Assembly (NCBI GenBank): GCA_030602345.1
Contig: JAUVZX010000005.1
Location: 1 to 49,218 of the forward strand
Reading direction: 5' to 3'
DNA: 49,218 bases
Origin: Bacilli bacterium
GTDB taxonomy: Bacteria; Bacillota_I; Bacilli_A; RF39; UBA660
Shown here: in pieces, positions 30,325 through 38,703 of the stretch
Position numbering within the stretch: the stretch's first letter is position 1
Layout of the letters: each line of letters begins with the position of its first letter
The notes under the pieces: model-generated
Seen by the model: only the letters and a program-made list of their open reading frames with translations
The model's database searches: none
What the model was told of the DNA's origin: nothing
Position numbers and translations under genes: made by a program

Positions 30325-32313
30325 ATGAAAGAAATGTTTAAAAATCCTAGTAAATATAAAGAAGAAAAATGGTTAATATATTTATATAATGCTAAAGAGA
30401 TAAACTATAATTATAAGAACTTAGATTCAGTTACTAATATCAATAAAAGAGCAGTTTTTGAGTATGTAAAAAGATGTTTTGAAGTTTTAGATAATATGAA
30501 TGTAAATGATGAAGTATATCATTATGTTAGTGAAGTTTTAAAATGGATGGATGTTGCCAAATGTGGTAATAAAGCTGATCGTAAAAGATGGATTAAAGCA
30601 GGCTATAATTTAAAAGTTCATAACATAGGAAGTGCTAGTATTTATAAAGAATATGAATCAGATGAAAAAGTATATACTTTAATTAAAACACATGGTTTAA
30701 TTGGACAACATATTCAAGGAGAAGTTAATTTAAAAAATAGTCAAGATTTAGTGGGATTATTTCCATCTCCATTATTAAAAGAAATACTAATTGTTTTAAA
30801 TAAATGCATTTTAAATGGTGTGTATGATGGTTTATATGAAAGTGTTGAAAAAGACATCATAATTGCTATTAATAAGATCGTAGAAGGTCATAATTTAGAA
30901 GAAGAGTATTATGATAAAGAATATATTATTAAACGCCTAAAAACGCTTAGAAAGAACAATTTTAATGATGATTATAGTATTTTAAATGAGTTACTTACAG
31001 AGGCAGTAATATCTAAATTAGGATCTATTTTTTCTAAATTAGAACTATGGTATTTTGAAGTAGCACTAAAAGATTTTAATTTAGAAGAAGTAATCAAAAT
31101 ATTGATGTTTGTTGATATAAAAGAAGATTCATTACACTTAACTTTTGAAGATGTAATGAAAATGATTTACTTTGATTATAATGGTAAAAAAGTAATTAAT
31201 TTATACAAAAAAAGAATTATTGAAAACTATTTGTCTTCATTAAGCATAGAAGATATTATTCATAATAATATTCCATATAATAAACACTTGAATACTGAAA
31301 TAAAAGAGTATGATAAAACGTTAGTGATTAACTTTATTTTTTCACTTCAAGCAAGTAAATTAATTGAGTTTTGTGAAATATCATATGGAAGTGATGAAAC
31401 ATATAATAAAGCAGTTTTACTTTTATATGATCTATTTGGCTTTAGAAGAGACATTTATGACCGTTTTTATAATGAAGAACTATATTTAAAAACAATGAAT
31501 CAATCACTTAGTCATAAAGCTAAAATACTAGAATATATATATGGTGAAAAAGTATTAGATGTTGGACCGGGTGGAGGAGCATTACTAGACTTATTAGAAG
31601 AAGTAAGTCATGAAGTATATGGAATAGATATCTCTAAAAATGTTATTGAAAACTTAAACAGCAAAAAAAGAAACGAACATAAAAAATGGACAATTATTGA
31701 AGGAGATGCTCTTAATTTAGAAAATCATTTTAATAAAATGGATACTATTATCTACTCTTCGATTATCCATGAACTTTATTCATATATCACTTTTGAAGGA
31801 AAAAAATTCAATTATAAAACTATTTTAAAAGCTATGGAATCCGCTTATAAAGTTTTACCTATTAAAGGAAGAATTATTATCAGAGATGGAATAATGACTG
31901 AACCCAAAGATCAAATGCGTATTATAGAATTTAAAGATGATAAAGGAATGTCTTTCTTAAATAACTATTGTCATGATTTTAAAGGAAGAAAAATTACTTA
32001 TGAAAAAATAAGTGATAATTCAGTTAAAATGTTAGTTAATGATGCGATGGAATTTTTATACACTTATACATGGGGAGAAGATTCATATGCTCATGAAATA
32101 AATGAACAATTTGGATATTTTACTCCAAGTGAATTTATATCATTTTTTGAAACTAATTTTAAAAATAAATTAAGAGTAATTGAATTAAAACACTTCTTAC
32201 AAGATGGTTATGAAGATTATTTAAGTAAAAAAATCAATATTTATGATGAAAATGTCAACAAAATACACTTACCAGACAGCACTTGTATTATTGTAGTTGA
32301 AAAAATAGGGTAA
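30325..32313 (+). CDS. Large protein with C-terminal class I SAM methyltransferase domain
   Basis: This 662-residue protein has a methyltransferase domain in the last 260 residues. Motif I VLDVGPGGGALLDLLEE is at about 407-423, an acidic GIDISKNVI follows as motif II, and IIEGDALNLE, IYSSIIHELYSY and a GRIIIRDGIM strand come after. The N-terminal 400 residues are helical with no known motif except a GLIGQHIQGEV segment near residue 130. Substrate unknown; a nucleic acid or nucleoside acceptor is possible. The gene stands alone between a terminator and a small membrane-protein gene. Confidence 0.75.
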   Translation: MKEMFKNPSKYKEEKWLIYLYNAKEINYNYKNLDSVTNINKRAVFEYVKRCFEVLDNMNVNDEVYHYVSEVLKWMDVAKCGNKADRKRWIKAGYNLKVHNIGSASIYKEYESDEKVYTLIKTHGLIGQHIQGEVNLKNSQDLVGLFPSPLLKEILIVLNKCILNGVYDGLYESVEKDIIIAINKIVEGHNLEEEYYDKEYIIKRLKTLRKNNFNDDYSILNELLTEAVISKLGSIFSKLELWYFEVALKDFNLEEVIKILMFVDIKEDSLHLTFEDVMKMIYFDYNGKKVINLYKKRIIENYLSSLSIEDIIHNNIPYNKHLNTEIKEYDKTLVINFIFSLQASKLIEFCEISYGSDETYNKAVLLLYDLFGFRRDIYDRFYNEELYLKTMNQSLSHKAKILEYIYGEKVLDVGPGGGALLDLLEEVSHEVYGIDISKNVIENLNSKKRNEHKKWTIIEGDALNLENHFNKMDTIIYSSIIHELYSYITFEGKKFNYKTILKAMESAYKVLPIKGRIIIRDGIMTEPKDQMRIIEFKDDKGMSFLNNYCHDFKGRKITYEKISDNSVKMLVNDAMEFLYTYTWGEDSYAHEINEQFGYFTPSEFISFFETNFKNKLRVIELKHFLQDGYEDYLSKKINIYDENVNKIHLPDSTCIIVVEKIG

Positions 32314-32343
32314 TAAGGACTATAATTATAATAAGGAGGATGT

Positions 32344-32709
32344 ATGTTAAAAAATAGTATCATAACATTTGTGCTGGCTTTAACTATCAATCTAATAACT
32401 TTGTTTATATTTGGAGTAAGAACTAATCTTGATGCATTCATGATTAACTTACCAATCATTATACTTTATTCATTTATATTTGCTTTTCTAATTGGATATA
32501 GTAAATTTAGGGAAGTAAAAATTACTAATATTACTATAATGATATTTAATGTAATAGCACTTCTATATTTAATTGTATTTTACTTCGTTTATACTCCAAC
32601 ATGGAGTGATTCAGTAGGATTAATTGGCTATTCATATATTGCAACAATCGGAGTCATAGGATCATTAATAACACTTGTATATACGGCATTAAAGAAGAAG
32701 GGTAAATGA
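32344..32709 (+). CDS. Small four-helix membrane protein
   Basis: This 121-residue protein is almost entirely hydrophobic with helices at about 5-25, 30-50, 58-80 and 92-114, and a short basic tail. AGGAGG precedes the ATG. It overlaps the next gene by 4 bp. No family was recognised. Confidence 0.7.
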   Translation: MLKNSIITFVLALTINLITLFIFGVRTNLDAFMINLPIIILYSFIFAFLIGYSKFREVKITNITIMIFNVIALLYLIVFYFVYTPTWSDSVGLIGYSYIATIGVIGSLITLVYTALKKKGK

Positions 32710-33143
32710 AAGAAAAATTTTATTTAGTTAGTGTTGATGAAGTATATCGTTTTACTAATGAATATGATGAAATGCTAGGAAGAGTAACTAAAGATAAAAA
32801 AATAAATCTAAGAAAAGAAATGGCTCATTATGGTTATCAAAAATTAAAAAGTGATCACTTGATTGTAATAAGAAAAGATAATTTATTTTTTGAAATGCTC
32901 TCAGATACAATAATTACTACAGTCAATGATTATGAATTTGGAAAAGGAATATTCATTGAAAACGAAAGAACTTTAGAAGAAATATCGGAAAAAAGACTCG
33001 GTGAAATTATCAAAAATGATAAGTATTTTAAGTTGGATGAAATTAAAAATATGATGTTTAAATTTATGGTTTTTGCTCAAGAAAACCCAAGGTTAAGAGG
33101 AAAAACAAAAACTCCAACAAAAGTTTCCAAAAAATTTAGTTAA
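32706..33143 (+). CDS. Unknown soluble protein
   Basis: This 145-residue basic protein is co-translated with the membrane protein upstream. Segments such as RKEMAHYGYQKLKSDHLIVI and the Lys/Thr-rich tail (RGKTKTPTKVSKKFS) are not diagnostic. It might be the cytoplasmic partner of the membrane protein. Confidence 0.6.
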   Translation: MKEKFYLVSVDEVYRFTNEYDEMLGRVTKDKKINLRKEMAHYGYQKLKSDHLIVIRKDNLFFEMLSDTIITTVNDYEFGKGIFIENERTLEEISEKRLGEIIKNDKYFKLDEIKNMMFKFMVFAQENPRLRGKTKTPTKVSKKFS

Positions 33144-33148
33144 TATGA

Positions 33149-33371
33149 TATAATATTTTTATAAATAAGTGATGATTAATATTAGTAATAATTTAAACGT
33201 TTTTAAAGAGAGCTAATGGATGGTGAGAATTAGTAAAACTTAAATTATGAAATACCTATTATGAACTTATTCGGATAATTCCGTTATAGACATGAGTGCA
33301 TAGTTTACTATGAATTAAGGTGGTACCGCGATTTTTCGTCCTTATTAGGAGATTAGTCGTATTTTTTTTGG
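33149..33371 (+). promoter_or_regulatory. T-box leader of tyrS
   Basis: An extended -10 promoter (TG-A-TATAAT, -10 box at 33149-33154) starts a leader of about 200 nt. It has the T-box core AAGGTGGTACCGCG at 33317-33330, which binds the uncharged tRNA acceptor end, the stem I elements AAGTGATG and AGAGAG, and a specifier TAC (Tyr) at 33253-33255 in the GAAATACC context. An imperfect stem ending in a T-run (to 33368) is the likely terminator. Uncharged tRNA-Tyr should allow readthrough into tyrS. Confidence 0.92.
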
Positions 33372-33380
33372 GAGGAAAAA

Positions 33381-34559
33381 ATGAAAGAAATAGAATTAAT
33401 ATTAAGAAAGACAACTAATATATACAATGAAGATTCATTAATAAAAAAATTAAAAAGTGGTAAAAAACTGATCATTAAATTTGGAGCAGATCCATCTAGA
33501 CCAGACTTACATTTAGGACATACTGTTCCATTAAGAGCACTAAAATTGTTACAAGAACTAGGACATGAAGTAGTCTTTGTTATTGGTGATTTTACCGCAA
33601 TGATTGGAGACCCATCAGGAAAAAATAAAACAAGACCAGCGTTAACATTTGAAGAAACAAGAAAAAGTGGAGAAACTTATTTAAAACAAGTTACTAAAAT
33701 ATTAGATAAAGATAAGACAAGAATTGAATATAATTCAACTTGGTTAAATAAACTAGACTTCAAAGATATTTTAGAATTAACAGGAAAATATACTCTTGCT
33801 AGAATGTTAGAAAGAGAAGACTTTAATAATCGCTTCAAAAATAATTTACCATTGGGTATACATGAATTAATGTATCCTTTGATGCAAGGATATGATTCAG
33901 TAGCCTTAAAAGCAGACATCGAAATCGGGGGAACAGACCAAACATTTAATCTTTTAGTAGGAAGAGAATTACAAAAAGACTATGGACAAGAACCTCAAGA
34001 TGTTATGGTATTTCCTCTATTAGTAGGACTTGATGGAAAAGAAAAAATGAGCAAATCATTAGATAACTATATTGGTATAGACGAACAACCAGAAATAATG
34101 TTCGAAAAAGCAATGAGAATACCTGATGAACTAATGATGGATTATTTTAGATTAACGACAGACTATGACTTAGAAGAAGCTGCTAAATTGATCAACGAAG
34201 ATATCGTTTTAGCACACCGTATATATGGAAAAGAAATAGTTAAAATGTATCACAATGAAGAAGCTGCTACTTTAGCAGAAGAAAGATATAATACCGTTGC
34301 AAAAGGTGGAATACCAGAAAATATAGAAGAATATAATTTAACAGAAGAAATAAAGATTATGGATTTATTAGTTAAATGCAATATGACTGAATCAAAATCA
34401 GAAGCAAGAAGGCTAATTACTCAAGGAGGAATTTCTTTAAATCAAGTTAAATTAGATGATGTAGATAAATTAATTACTGAGTCTGATTTTGTTAACAATG
34501 AAATAATTATTCAAAAAGGTAAAAAACAATTTATAAAAATAATAAAAAAGTATGAATAA
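33381..34559 (+). CDS. tyrS: Tyrosyl-tRNA synthetase
   Basis: This 392-residue class I synthetase charges tRNA-Tyr. It has the HIGH-type motif in GADPSRPDLHLGHTVPL (HLGH at 44-47), IGGTDQTFNLLVGREL for tyrosine/ATP binding, and KMSKS near residue 224. The C-terminal S4-like RNA-binding domain is at about 330-392 (SKSEARRLITQGGISLNQVK). The motif pattern is that of the TyrZ-type bacterial enzyme. GGGAGG precedes the ATG. It is regulated by the tyrosine T-box upstream. Confidence 0.97.
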   Translation: MKEIELILRKTTNIYNEDSLIKKLKSGKKLIIKFGADPSRPDLHLGHTVPLRALKLLQELGHEVVFVIGDFTAMIGDPSGKNKTRPALTFEETRKSGETYLKQVTKILDKDKTRIEYNSTWLNKLDFKDILELTGKYTLARMLEREDFNNRFKNNLPLGIHELMYPLMQGYDSVALKADIEIGGTDQTFNLLVGRELQKDYGQEPQDVMVFPLLVGLDGKEKMSKSLDNYIGIDEQPEIMFEKAMRIPDELMMDYFRLTTDYDLEEAAKLINEDIVLAHRIYGKEIVKMYHNEEAATLAEERYNTVAKGGIPENIEEYNLTEEIKIMDLLVKCNMTESKSEARRLITQGGISLNQVKLDDVDKLITESDFVNNEIIIQKGKKQFIKIIKKYE

Positions 34560-34572
34560 TCATACTTTTTAT
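34545..34572 (+). terminator. Terminator overlapping the end of tyrS
   Basis: AAAAAGTATGA (34545-34555) pairs with TCATACTTTTT (34560-34570), an 11-bp stem that includes the last codons. Confidence 0.85.
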
Positions 34573-34619
34573 ATGCAAAAAAATAACTTGTGATATACTA
34601 TTATAAAGGAAGTGGGATA

Positions 34620-35255
34620 GTGAAAAAAACAAAACATGAAAGATTATTTTTATTATTATCAATTGTAATAATATTGTTAGTCTTTGGAATATATCAAATA
34701 TATCAGGTTAGTCTAATGAAGAGTAAAGAAGAAATTAATAGCTTTAATGGTAATTTATCATCTTTTTGTGCAAGAGCATTAAAAAATGGAATTGTTAACG
34801 AAAATAAAAATGCTTGTGAATTTCCAAGTGAAACGTTTAATTTAGCAGTTAAAAATGGAGGTCTTTACTTTAATGACAGATTAATTATTAAAGATCAATC
34901 TAATTTGTCTACTTATGAAAAAATGTCATATTTAGAAGATGTCGTCATCTTTAATCAAAAATTAGGTTTAAGAATCAATCTATATGCAGTTAGCCAAGAA
35001 GGTAAAATATATTTGTTAAATACTGAAAATGGTATGTATAAAGGAAATTACGAAGTCATAGGTAATAGAATATATTTGGAAGAAGAATTAAAAAATGAAT
35101 GTGTTGAAGATGAAAATCAAATAGTTGCAGCAGTACACTATTATGAATATGATGGTTTAATAATGTCGTCTAGAAAAAATGAAAAGACACTTAATGCCAA
35201 AGAATATTTAGAAAAAAATGGAATATCATTAGTGTGTGGTGAGAATAATGATTAA
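34620..35255 (+). CDS. Unknown membrane-anchored protein
   Basis: This 211-residue protein has an N-terminal anchor (LFLLLSIVIILLVFGIYQIY) and a presumably extracellular domain with three Cys at about 50, 63 and 161 plus one near the end. No family was recognised. I chose the GTG at 34620 because AAGGAAGTGG lies just upstream. It overlaps mscL by 8 bp. Confidence 0.65.
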   Translation: MKKTKHERLFLLLSIVIILLVFGIYQIYQVSLMKSKEEINSFNGNLSSFCARALKNGIVNENKNACEFPSETFNLAVKNGGLYFNDRLIIKDQSNLSTYEKMSYLEDVVIFNQKLGLRINLYAVSQEGKIYLLNTENGMYKGNYEVIGNRIYLEEELKNECVEDENQIVAAVHYYEYDGLIMSSRKNEKTLNAKEYLEKNGISLVCGENND

Positions 35256-35610
35256 AGAATTTAAAGAATTTATTTCAAAAGGAAATGTAGTTGATTTAGC
35301 AGTAGGTATTATAATTGGTGGAGCCTTTGGTAAGATAGTTTCTTCATTGGTAAATGATGTAATACTACCATTTATTGCCATTTTCTTAAAAAGTGAAGAT
35401 TTTGCATCGGTATATTTAGAAGTTAATGGTTCTAAAATAATGTACGGTACTTTTACGGCAAACGTACTAGATTTCTTAATTATTGGTTTTGTTTTATTTA
35501 TAATTATAAAATCAATTAATCGCTTCAAAAAGAAAGAAGAAGTTAAAGCCCCTTCAAAACCAAATGAAGAAAAACTTTTAGAAGAAATAAGAGACTTATT
35601 AAAAAAATGA
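35248..35610 (+). CDS. mscL: Large-conductance mechanosensitive channel
   Basis: This 120-residue channel opens on membrane tension and releases solutes during osmotic downshift. It has the N-terminal EFKEFISKGNVVDLAVGIII with the pore-lining GGAFGKIVSSLVNDVILP, and a second transmembrane helix FLIIGFVLFIIIKSIN. The cytoplasmic tail EEKLLEEIRDLLKK is characteristic. The ATG at 35248 matches the family start. Confidence 0.95.
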   Translation: MIKEFKEFISKGNVVDLAVGIIIGGAFGKIVSSLVNDVILPFIAIFLKSEDFASVYLEVNGSKIMYGTFTANVLDFLIIGFVLFIIIKSINRFKKKEEVKAPSKPNEEKLLEEIRDLLKK

Positions 35611-36158
35611 ACACTAAATTAGAAGAAGCGATTAAATTAGTTTTTATAGCCCACAAAAACCAAAGAAGAAGAAACATTAATATTGAATTCAGTTATCATC
35701 CAATTACAGTAGGATTTATGCTAAAGGAATATGGAGGTAGAGATGAAGTCGTTATTGCAGGACTTCTACACGATTTAATTGAAGATACTGATTATGACTA
35801 TAAATATATATTTAATAAATTTGGTAAAGAAGTAGCAGACATGGTTATTACAGTTACAGAAGACAATACTATCGAAGATTATCGAGAAAGAAAAACTGCT
35901 TTTATAGGAAATATAAAAAAAGCAAACGATGAAGTTATATTAATTGAATTTTTTGATAAATTACATAATCTATTATCTGATTATGAAACGTTCTTAGAAA
36001 AGAATACATATGACTTATCATCAAATAAATATGAAGATGTAAAATGGTTTTACTTAAGCTTTTTAGAGATATTTGAAGATAGAATTAAAGATCAAACTTT
36101 AATAAACAGATATAAAGAAATAATAAATTTATATTTTCCAAAAAAAGTGTTGACATAG
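35607..36158 (+). CDS. HD-domain hydrolase, second RelA/SpoT-like paralogue
   Basis: This 183-residue protein is the same length as the one at 28806. It has HPITVGFMLKE (His31), AGLLHDLIEDTDYDY (His55-Asp56) and a later FFDKLHNLLSDYE. It may hydrolyse (p)ppGpp or a related nucleotide. It overlaps mscL by 4 bp. Its last codons run into the -35 box of the first small-RNA promoter. Confidence 0.85.
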   Translation: MNTKLEEAIKLVFIAHKNQRRRNINIEFSYHPITVGFMLKEYGGRDEVVIAGLLHDLIEDTDYDYKYIFNKFGKEVADMVITVTEDNTIEDYRERKTAFIGNIKKANDEVILIEFFDKLHNLLSDYETFLEKNTYDLSSNKYEDVKWFYLSFLEIFEDRIKDQTLINRYKEIINLYFPKKVLT

Positions 36159-36185
36159 ATAATTAATATGTGGTATTATTTATTT

Positions 36186-36276
36186 ACCCAATAAATTAGG
36201 TTGAAAAAACCATATTTAATCTTTTAATTAGATTTATCTAATTAAATTAAATACCATTTATTGGGTATTTTTTTTT
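36186..36276 (+). ncRNA. Small RNA, copy 1
   Basis: Promoter: TTGACA 36150-36155 and TATTAT 36174-36179. Closing stem: ACCCAATAAAT (36186-36196) with ATTTATTGGGT (36256-36266). Hairpin GGTT-GAAAA-AACC follows. A long arm TATTTAAT...ATTAAATA encloses TAATTAGA-TTTA-TCTAATTA. A T9 tract at 36268-36276 makes the closing stem also the terminator. Three-way junction predicted by eye. Confidence 0.85.
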
Positions 36277-36323
36277 GTAAAAAAGTGTTGACAACTATAT
36301 TTGATATATGATATTATTAAATC

Positions 36324-36412
36324 ACCTAATAAATTAGATTGAAAAATCATATTTAATGATCTAGTTAGATTTATCTAACTAAATTAAATAATAATTTATT
36401 AGGTATTTTTTT
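36324..36412 (+). ncRNA. Small RNA, copy 2 (most diverged, compensatory changes)
   Basis: Promoter: TTGACA 36288-36293 and TATTAT 36312-36317. The closing stem is ACCTAATAAAT with ATTTATTAGGT: C-G changed to T-A on both sides against copy 1. The small hairpin is GATT/AATC where copy 1 has GGTT/AACC. The inner arm is TAGTTAGA/TCTAACTA where copy 1 has TAATTAGA/TCTAATTA. A T7 tract ends at 36412. Confidence 0.85.
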
Positions 36413-36460
36413 GTAAAAAAAGTGTTGACAAGAATAAATGATATGTGGTATTATTAATTT

Positions 36461-36551
36461 ACCCAATAAATTAGGTTGCAAAAACCATATTTAATCACTT
36501 AGTTAGATTTATCTAACTAAATTAAATACCATTTATTGGGTATTTTTTTTT
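36461..36551 (+). ncRNA. Small RNA, copy 3
   Basis: Promoter: TTGACA 36425-36430 and TATTAT 36449-36454. The closing stem is as in copy 1 and the inner arm as in copy 2 (TAGTTAGA/TCTAACTA). The small hairpin loop is GCAAAA in place of GAAAA. A T9 tract ends at 36551. Confidence 0.85.
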
Positions 36552-36599
36552 GTAAAAAAAGTGTTGACATAGATAAATGATATGTGGTATTATTAATTT

Positions 36600-36688
36600 A
36601 CCCAATAAGTTAGGTTGCAAAAACCATATTTAATCTTTTAATTAGATTTATCTAATTAAATTAAATATCACTTATTGGGTATTTTTTT
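36600..36688 (+). ncRNA. Small RNA, copy 4, directly before the ABC exporter gene
   Basis: Promoter: TTGACA 36564-36569 and TATTAT 36588-36593. The closing stem is ACCCAATAAGT with ACTTATTGGGT: an A-T pair changed to G-C on both sides. T7 tract at 36682-36688, then AAAGGAG and the ATG of the exporter at 36709. No other promoter lies before that gene, so readthrough of this copy is its likeliest transcription route. Confidence 0.85.
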
Positions 36689-36708
36689 ATTTATAAAAGG
36701 AGATCCTT

Positions 36709-38628
36709 ATGAAATTACAATTAAATAAAGTTAAAAAAGAATATAAAATGTCTCAAGGTAATACATTTAAAGCCTTAAGAGGAGTAGATGTATCTTTTGA
36801 AAGTGGAGAGTTAGTATCAATTATTGGTGAATCAGGAAGTGGTAAATCTACTTTGATGAACTTAATTGGAGGACTAGATTCTGATTTTGAAGGAGAAATA
36901 TTATTAAATGGTAATAATATTAGAACTTTTTCGAAGAAGCAATTGGATAAGTATCGAAAGAATAATATTGGTTTTGTTTTCCAATCGTTTAATTTAATAC
37001 CACATCTATCTGTTTTAGATAATGTTACAATTGCTATGACTCTTTCTAATATTTCAAAAAAGGAAAGAATTAATAGAGCAACTGATTTATTAAAAGAAGT
37101 TGGACTGAAAGATCATTTAAATAAAAAACCTAATCAATTATCAGGGGGTCAAATGCAAAGAGTTGCTATTGCAAGAGCTTTAATTAATGATCCTGATATT
37201 ATATTGGCAGATGAACCTACTGGAGCATTAGACTCTAAAACAAGTGAACAAATATTAACTATCATTAAAAGAATTGCTCAAAAGGATAAATTAGTTATTA
37301 TGGTTACTCATTCTAATAAAGTAGCAAGTATATCAAGTAGAGTAGTTACAATTGCTGACGGACTAATTATTTCTGATGAAATTAACTATGAAGTCGAAAA
37401 ATTGAGTTCAGAAGAAACTAAGTTTAATAAAGAAAAACAAAACTTATCATTTTTAAATAGTTTAAAATTGGCTTTTCATAATATGAAAGAGAAAAAAGCG
37501 AGAAATCTTTTAGTTGCTTTAGGAAGTAGTATTGGAATAATGAGCGTTGTTTTGATGCTATCACTTGGTTTAGGAGTCAAAGACTATATAAATACTACTA
37601 TCAAGGGTTTTGCTAATCCTTTGGTAGCAGAAGTCAATATCAAGGTTGATGAAAATGAGTCTCCCTTTGGTAGTCCTAATAGTCGATTATTTACAGAAGA
37701 AGATATAACTATTTTACAAAACATTGACAAAGTTGTTTCTTTGGAAAAAGGTTATAGTATAAATAGTTTTACTAATAATAATATGATATATAATAATCAA
37801 GAAATAAATGTTTCGGCATTAACAACTATTTCTTCTAATATTACATTAGAAAATGTTAAACAAGGTAGTTTTCCAAATCGTGGTGAAATACTAATTAATG
37901 AAGCATTCGAAAGAAGAACTAATGAAAATATGGTTGGTAAGGAAATTACATTATCTCTCACTATTAATAATCAAGTAAAAACTATTGATGTAGTTATATC
38001 TGGTTATCATGGGAGTACTAATTCTGATGTTGGGACAGGTAATACTCAAGTGTATATGCATTTAGAAGATTTAGAAGAGTTATTTGATGAAGTTCCAACT
38101 ACGGTTGTCTATTTAGTGACTAATAGTATTTCGGATACTGAATTTGTTAAATCAGAAATTAATAGATTAGGTTATACTGGTTCACTACAAGAATTAATTT
38201 TAAGTGCTTTTAATGAAATACTTGACGTTATAACATATGCTTTAGCGGCAGTCTCATCAATTTCATTGATTGTATCTGCTATTATGATACTAGTAGTTTT
38301 GTATATTAGTGTCGTTGAAAGAACTAAAGAGATTGGTGTTTTGAAAGCTATTGGAGCAAGAAGTAAAGATATTAAAAGAATATTTTCTGCTGAAGCATTT
38401 TTAATAGGATTATTGAGTGGTTTAATAGGAATTACTGTCACTAATATCTTAGCTATTTTTATAAACAAATTTATTTATAGTTTATACGAATTTAACATTG
38501 TCAATGTAACTATTGAATATATGTTATTTGGAGTACTAGTTAGTATATTAGTAAGTGTTATTTCAGGTTTATATCCGGCTTCAAAAGCTGCAAAATTAGA
38601 CCCAGTTGAATCATTAAGAAGAGAATAG
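36709..38628 (+). CDS. MacB-type ABC exporter, ATPase-permease fusion
   Basis: This 639-residue protein has an N-terminal ATPase domain (1-225) with Walker A GESGSGKST at 40-48, signature LSGGQMQRVAIARAL, Walker B IILADEPTGALD and the H-loop VTHS. The permease has a first helix at about 266-290, a MacB-like extracellular domain at 300-490, and an FtsX domain with three C-terminal helices ending SKAAKLDPVESLRRE. Such exporters expel peptides and antibiotics or signal envelope stress. Transcription is probably linked to the fourth small-RNA unit. No partner permease is present. Confidence 0.93.
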   Translation: MKLQLNKVKKEYKMSQGNTFKALRGVDVSFESGELVSIIGESGSGKSTLMNLIGGLDSDFEGEILLNGNNIRTFSKKQLDKYRKNNIGFVFQSFNLIPHLSVLDNVTIAMTLSNISKKERINRATDLLKEVGLKDHLNKKPNQLSGGQMQRVAIARALINDPDIILADEPTGALDSKTSEQILTIIKRIAQKDKLVIMVTHSNKVASISSRVVTIADGLIISDEINYEVEKLSSEETKFNKEKQNLSFLNSLKLAFHNMKEKKARNLLVALGSSIGIMSVVLMLSLGLGVKDYINTTIKGFANPLVAEVNIKVDENESPFGSPNSRLFTEEDITILQNIDKVVSLEKGYSINSFTNNNMIYNNQEINVSALTTISSNITLENVKQGSFPNRGEILINEAFERRTNENMVGKEITLSLTINNQVKTIDVVISGYHGSTNSDVGTGNTQVYMHLEDLEELFDEVPTTVVYLVTNSISDTEFVKSEINRLGYTGSLQELILSAFNEILDVITYALAAVSSISLIVSAIMILVVLYISVVERTKEIGVLKAIGARSKDIKRIFSAEAFLIGLLSGLIGITVTNILAIFINKFIYSLYEFNIVNVTIEYMLFGVLVSILVSVISGLYPASKAAKLDPVESLRRE

Positions 38629-38645
38629 CAATATTCTTTTTCTTT
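38622..38645 (+). terminator. Terminator after the MacB-type gene
   Basis: AGAATA (38622-38627) pairs with TATTCT (38632-38637) and is followed by T's. Weak stem. Confidence 0.5.
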
Positions 38646-38703
38646 ACACTAGAAAAATTGATTTATAAACTTAAAAGATATATAATTGTTAAGAAGGTGA
38701 AAC

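Larger units (their letters stand above)
36144..36689 (+). repeat. Four tandem promoter-RNA-terminator units of 137-139 bp
   Basis: Each unit consists of TTGACA, an 18-base spacer, an extended -10 (TGN-TATTAT), a folded body and a T-run. RNA starts are predicted at 36186, 36324, 36461 and 36600, each seven bases after the -10. The units are much alike, but the differences lie mostly in paired positions and preserve pairing. This 550-base stretch has no protein-coding gene. Confidence 0.92.

Noticed and set aside
36144-36689. Possible CRISPR array or iteron origin
   Set aside because: The units are 137-139 bp with promoters and terminators inside each copy, and differences fall in paired positions. 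There are no short identical repeats with unique spacers and no cas genes or DnaA-box cluster.
36144-36689. Single tandem riboswitch controlling the ABC exporter
   Set aside because: Each copy has its own promoter and terminator, so copies 1-3 would not be part of the exporter mRNA. Only copy 4 could act as a leader.
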